A DNA stretch of 64,000 bases from Pontitalea aquivivens (GTDB taxonomy: Bacteria; Pseudomonadota; Alphaproteobacteria; Rhodobacterales; Rhodobacteraceae), in the NCBI RefSeq assembly GCF_046507575.1, contig NZ_JBKFEY010000001.1, positions 662,406-726,405 of the forward strand, read 5' to 3'. Of the stretch, positions 62,076 through 64,000 are shown piece by piece (position 1 is the stretch's first letter; every line of letters begins with the position of its first letter). Both the position numbers and the translations under genes were made by a program. The notes below the pieces were generated by a model, which was not told where the DNA came from, made no database searches, and was given only the letters and a program-made list of their open reading frames with translations.

Positions 62076-63151
62076 TGGCCAGCAAATCCGCCGCCCGCGC
62101 GACCGGCGCGCGCCTTCTTGAGGTCTTTCGTGCCGCAGGCGCGGTCGAGGTCGATCCCGACATCCTGCAACCGGCCGAGGCGCTGCTGGATCTGTATGGC
62201 GAGGATATCCGCGCCCGCGCCTATGTCACCGCCGATCCCTTGCGCGGTGAAATGATGCTGCGCCCCGATTTCACCGTACCTGTGGTGCAGGCGCATATGC
62301 AAAACGACGCCGAACCCGCGCGTTATTGCTATCTGGGCGAGGTCTTTCGCAGGCAGGATCACCGCGGCCCGGCACGGGCGGCGGAATATTTCCAGGCGGG
62401 CTATGAGGTCTTTGACCGCGCCGCCCCCGATCAGGCCGATGCCGAGGTCTTTGCCCTGTTCGCCCGGGCGCTGGCACCGCTGAACCTGCGCGCGACGATC
62501 GGCGATATCGGCGTTCTGGCGGCGGCGGTGGCGGGGCTTGAGACGCTGCCTGCGCGCAAGGCCGCGCTGATGCGTCATATCTGGCGCCCGCAGCGGTTCC
62601 ACAGGCTGCTGGAACGCTATGCCGGGCTGGTGCCGGTGCCGCCCGCGCGCGCCGTGCTGCTGGCGGGGCAGGCCGCAAGCGATGTCCCCTGGATCGGCCA
62701 GCGTACGGCGCAAGAGATGCAGGCCCGCATTGCCCGCCTGCGCGAGGATGCCGCCGCCCCGCCGATCGCCGCGCGGGACGTGGCGCGTCTTGATGCGCTG
62801 TTCGCGCTGCGCTGCCCCGCGGACCAGGCGGTTGACCGGCTTCTGGCGCTGGACAGCCCCGCCCTTGCCCCCGCCATCGCGCGGCTGCAGGCGCGGCTGG
62901 CGGCGCTGGCGGCGCGCGGGATCGACCTTGGCGCGGTCGGCTTTGACGCCAGCCACGGGCGGACCACGATGGAATATTACGACGGCTTCGTCTTCACCTT
63001 TTCCGCCGCCGCGCCGGACCTGCCGCCGGTGGCCTCGGGCGGGCGCTATGACGCGCTGACGCGGGTGCTGGGGCAGGGCCGGTCGATCCCGGCGGTGGGC
63101 GGGGTGATCCGGCCCGGACTGGTCGCGGATCTTGGGGGGCTGGGCGGATGA
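62075..63151 (+). CDS. hisZ: ATP phosphoribosyltransferase regulatory subunit
   Basis: A catalytically inactive HisRS paralogue that activates short-form HisG and gives it histidine feedback control. The 358-residue protein keeps LRPDFTVPVVQAHM, RYCYLGEVFRRQDH and SGGRYDALTRVLG but lacks the anticodon domain. The location hisS-hisZ-hisG is a known alphaproteobacterial order. Confidence 0.93.
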   Translation: MASKSAARATGARLLEVFRAAGAVEVDPDILQPAEALLDLYGEDIRARAYVTADPLRGEMMLRPDFTVPVVQAHMQNDAEPARYCYLGEVFRRQDHRGPARAAEYFQAGYEVFDRAAPDQADAEVFALFARALAPLNLRATIGDIGVLAAAVAGLETLPARKAALMRHIWRPQRFHRLLERYAGLVPVPPARAVLLAGQAASDVPWIGQRTAQEMQARIARLREDAAAPPIAARDVARLDALFALRCPADQAVDRLLALDSPALAPAIARLQARLAALAARGIDLGAVGFDASHGRTTMEYYDGFVFTFSAAAPDLPPVASGGRYDALTRVLGQGRSIPAVGGVIRPGLVADLGGLGG

Positions 63152-63855
63152 CGCTGAAGCTGGGCGTGCCGTCCAAGGGGCGGCTGATGGAACAATGCTT
63201 CGACTGGTTCGCGGCGCGCGGTGTGCGCCTGCGCCGCACCGGGTCTGACCGCGAATATGCCGGCGCGGTCGAGGGCGCGGATGGCGTGGAACTGGTGCTT
63301 CTGTCGGCGGGCGAAATTCCGCGCGAACTGGCGGCGGGGCGCATCCATCTGGGGGTGACGGGGTCGGACCTGGTGCGCGACAAGCTGGCCGATTGGCAGG
63401 CCCAGGTGTCCGGCCTGGCGCCGATGGGCTTTGGCCATGCCGATCTGATCATTGCCGTCCCTGCCTGCTGGGCCGATGTCGACACGCTGGAAGACCTGGA
63501 CGCCGTCGCCCATGCCTTTCGCCGCGCCCATGGTCACCGGCTGCGGATCGCCACGAAATACCACCGTCTGGTGCGCGAATTCCTGACCCGTGAAGGCGTG
63601 GCGGATTATCAGCTGGTCGACAGCCAGGGTGCAACCGAAGGTACGGTCAAGAACCTCACCGCCGAGGCGATCGCCGATATCACCTCATCGGGGGAAACGC
63701 TGCGCGCCAACCACCTCAAGATTCTGTCCGACGGGCTGATCCATCAAAGCCAGGCCACGCTTTTTGCCGCGCGCGCGGCGGACTGGACGGAAGACAGCCG
63801 CGCGATCCTGGCCGCCTTCTGCCGCGCCACGGGCCTGATGGCGCCCGATCTCTGA
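63148..63855 (+). CDS. hisG: ATP phosphoribosyltransferase, short form
   Basis: The first step of histidine synthesis, joining ATP and PRPP. The 235-residue protein lacks the C-terminal regulatory domain, as expected with HisZ present. KLGVPSKGRLME, the substrate-binding GVTGSDL and the PRPP-loop region VDSQGATEGTVKNLTAE are clear. It overlaps hisZ by ATGA. The dispersed element E begins six bases past the stop. Confidence 0.95.
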   Translation: MTLKLGVPSKGRLMEQCFDWFAARGVRLRRTGSDREYAGAVEGADGVELVLLSAGEIPRELAAGRIHLGVTGSDLVRDKLADWQAQVSGLAPMGFGHADLIIAVPACWADVDTLEDLDAVAHAFRRAHGHRLRIATKYHRLVREFLTREGVADYQLVDSQGATEGTVKNLTAEAIADITSSGETLRANHLKILSDGLIHQSQATLFAARAADWTEDSRAILAAFCRATGLMAPDL

Positions 63856-63861
63856 TCGTTC

Positions 63862-63910
63862 CCCTTCGGCTTTGTCCAAATATCCCGGGGGTCCGGGGGC
63901 AGAGCCCCCG
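63862..63910 (+). repeat. Dispersed palindromic element, copy E
   Basis: CCCTTCGGCTTTGTCCAAAT then ATCCCGGGGG, and the hairpin GGGGGCAGAGCCCCC (63895-63909), directly after hisG in the same orientation as copies A and B. Confidence 0.75.
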
Positions 63911-63931
63911 GCGGCTGGGCCTGTGGCAAGA

Positions 63932-63985
63932 GGGGGGGGGGCGGCCCCCCCCCCCCCCCCCCCCCGGGGCGGCCCCCCCCCCCCC
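63932..63985. other. Homopolymer-rich G/C tract
   Basis: A run of ten G, then 21 C, then a second run of 13 C. No coding content. Such runs are prone to sequencing and assembly error, and they sit at the very edge of the window. Confidence 0.6.
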
Positions 63986-64000
63986 AGCAGGGGCGGGGAG

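Noticed and set aside
63932..63985. Poly-G/poly-C tract as a phase-variable or structural element
   Set aside because: It lies at the window end next to a palindromic element and has extreme homopolymers; sequencing or assembly error is the simpler reading.

Overview
This window comes from a GC-rich alphaproteobacterium, most likely a Rhodobacterales (Rhodobacter/Rhodovulum-like) member. The support is a ChpT phosphotransferase, the ornithine-lipid pair olsBA, DUF4167/DUF4169/DUF3553 proteins, a lptF-lptG-lptD-surA-pdxA-ksgA cluster, a TAXI-type TRAP transporter and an xdhABC set resembling that of Rhodobacter capsulatus. All assignments are by reading the sequence; no database search was run.

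Layout. 1-3010: 3' end of a type I-E CRISPR-Cas locus (cas6e cut by the window edge, cas1, cas2, leader, 14 repeats with 13 spacers), followed by a lower-GC remnant and a decayed repeat. 3161-5710: cytochrome c, a cold-shock protein with an early stop, plsC and a GH128-like hydrolase. 5812-11275: an anaerobic ubiquinone block, with a Dnr/NnrR-like regulator, ubiT-ubiU-ubiV on the minus strand and divergent ubiD-ubiX. 11279-18254: thioesterase, pirin, two tRNA-Asp genes, proA, chpT, olsBA and small genes. 18512-23930: ndk, an NsrR-like regulator divergent from an SQR-like flavoprotein with a small membrane partner, a di-heme peroxidase and agmatinase. 24514-37561: prfA-prmC, DUF4167, the outer-membrane assembly cluster, pepA and holC. 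37839-47153: an orphan polyamine-type binding protein, the TRAP-TAXI system, wrbA, aroQ, an aldolase, and a rhodanese/YeeE sulfur module. 47211-56602: a compact minus-strand purine operon (xdhA-xdhB-xdhC, ABC ATPase, two permeases, BMP binding protein). 56761-63855: dnaE, slyX, hisS-hisZ-hisG. The last ~90 bases are homopolymer-rich.

Three non-genic themes stand out. (1) FNR/Dnr-type dyads (TTGAY-N4-RTCAR) occur at four promoters, those of the Dnr-like gene, ubiT/ubiD, nsrR/SQR-like and the peroxidase. They sit at positions compatible with class II activation and suggest one low-oxygen/NO regulon. (2) A dispersed palindromic element, built around TTCGGCTTTGCCGAA plus a G/C hairpin, begins 1-7 bases after three stop codons. 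It is also found in frame, in opposite orientations, inside both xdhA and xdhB. (3) The first tRNA-Asp is bracketed by a 20-bp inverted repeat whose left arm starts about where a good sigma-70 promoter would initiate.
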